From: Flavobacterium sp. JAD_PAG50586_2
GTDB lineage: Bacteria > Bacteroidota > Bacteroidia > Flavobacteriales > Flavobacteriaceae
Reading direction: 5' to 3'
NCBI GenBank assembly: GCA_023213215.1
Contig: CP096136.1
Coordinates: 1,736,001-1,800,000, forward strand
DNA: 64,000 nt
Shown here: piece by piece, positions 63,558-64,000 of the stretch
How the letters are laid out: each line of letters opens with the position of its first letter
Position numbering within the stretch: the stretch's first letter is position 1
Translations under genes and position numbers: made by a program
Notes under the pieces: model-generated
The model's input: only the letters and a program-made list of their open reading frames with translations
Told to the model about the DNA's origin: nothing
The model's database searches: none

Positions 63558-64000
63558 ATGCAAGCACATGAAATAGATTACCAGATATATGGCGAGGAAA
63601 TGCAATATGTAGAAATAGAACTCGATCCGCAGGAAATTGTTGTAGCCGAAGCCGGAAGTTTTATGATGATGGATAACGGAATCAAAATGGAAACCATTTT
63701 TGGAGACGGTTCTCAACAACAATCAGGTTTGTTCGACAAATTACTTTCTGCCGGAAAGAGGGTTTTGACTGGAGAAAGCCTTTTTATGACAGCCTATATC
63801 AATCAGAACAATAACAAAAGCAAAGTCTGTTTTGCTTCTCCTTATCCAGGTAAAATCCTTCCAATAGATTTGACTCAATTTCATGGTAAATTTATTTGCC
63901 AGAAAGATGCTTTCCTTTGCGCTGCCAAAGGTGTGTCGGTTGGAATTGAGTTTTCCAAAAAATTAGGCAGAGGGCTTTTTGGAGGTGAAGGATTCATTAT
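63558..64000 (+). CDS. AIM24/TIGR00266 family protein (3' end outside window)
   Basis: Starts MQAHEIDYQIYGEEMQYVEI and continues in an open frame to the window end (147 residues visible). The pattern VEIELDPQEIVVAEAGSFMM followed by GRGLFGGEGFI is the repeated beta-prism-like TIGR00266/AIM24 family. The family's function is not established. The protein is probably cut at about half length. Confidence 0.85.
   Translation, partial: MQAHEIDYQIYGEEMQYVEIELDPQEIVVAEAGSFMMMDNGIKMETIFGDGSQQQSGLFDKLLSAGKRVLTGESLFMTAYINQNNNKSKVCFASPYPGKILPIDLTQFHGKFICQKDAFLCAAKGVSVGIEFSKKLGRGLFGGEGFI

Overview
The window is a stretch of chromosome from a Bacteroidota bacterium of the family Flavobacteriaceae, most likely Flavobacterium. 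The evidence: AT-rich DNA with promoters of the form TTG-N17-21-TAnnTTTG (clear examples before sdhC, the DUF177/rpmF operon and dusB); four secreted proteins ending in the type IX secretion (T9SS) C-terminal sorting domain; a DUF177-rpmF-fabH-accB-accC block; a five-subunit-style SdhC-SdhA-SdhB fumarate reductase/succinate dehydrogenase with a single membrane subunit; and paralogous TPR-lipoprotein histidine kinases. No phage, integrase, IS or CRISPR array was seen.

Layout. 1-6.1 kb: the end of a PD-(D/E)XK nuclease gene, a GxxExxY protein, an alpha/beta hydrolase, a small HTH protein, a very AT-rich gap, an AbiH abortive-infection gene, Xaa-Pro aminopeptidase and a Crp/Fnr regulator. 6.2-10.8 kb: a lipoprotein and sdhCAB. 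10.9-18.2 kb: a secreted endonuclease/phosphatase-like enzyme, a GH92 mannosidase, a nitrilase-family amidase, two lipoproteins and ComF. 18.2-19.8 kb: glycyl-tRNA synthetase. 20.2-28.9 kb: a signalling locus with a LytTR regulator, a NarL-type regulator, a small secreted protein, a TPR histidine kinase, a decayed third kinase cassette, a secreted 20-residue-repeat Gly-rich peptide, a second TPR histidine kinase and its NarL-type regulator. 29-45.6 kb: mostly housekeeping genes (thiL, DinB/WYL pair, lepA, YihY, SDR, dusB, LolE-like permease, rbfA, mce, a CAT-anticodon tRNA, ribE, pdxA, DUF177-rpmF-fabH-accB-accC). 45.7-64 kb: an outer-membrane barrel, an HTH regulator, two T9SS cell-surface proteins sharing promoter and signal peptide, an S9 peptidase, a secreted reprolysin-like metalloprotease, an oxidoreductase-adhesin-mtgA operon, DoxX, and the start of an AIM24 gene.

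Sequence quality matters for reading this window. Thirteen otherwise normal genes are split by single-base frame breaks. Fifteen of the sixteen breaks are loss of exactly one base in an A/T run that must originally have been 6-9 long, and each restored reading frame gives a full-length family member. These are most likely sequencing or assembly errors, so such genes are annotated full length across the break.

The most interesting part is 20.2-28.9 kb. The LytTR regulator has glutamate where the phosphorylated aspartate should be. Three exact LytTR-consensus sites phased at 21 bp lie just downstream of it, before the NarL regulator gene. A separate inverted repeat sits exactly 30 bp before the -7 box of three promoters. 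A secreted tandem-repeat peptide lies between the two receptor-like kinase genes. Together these suggest a layered cell-surface signalling circuit; that reading is inference.
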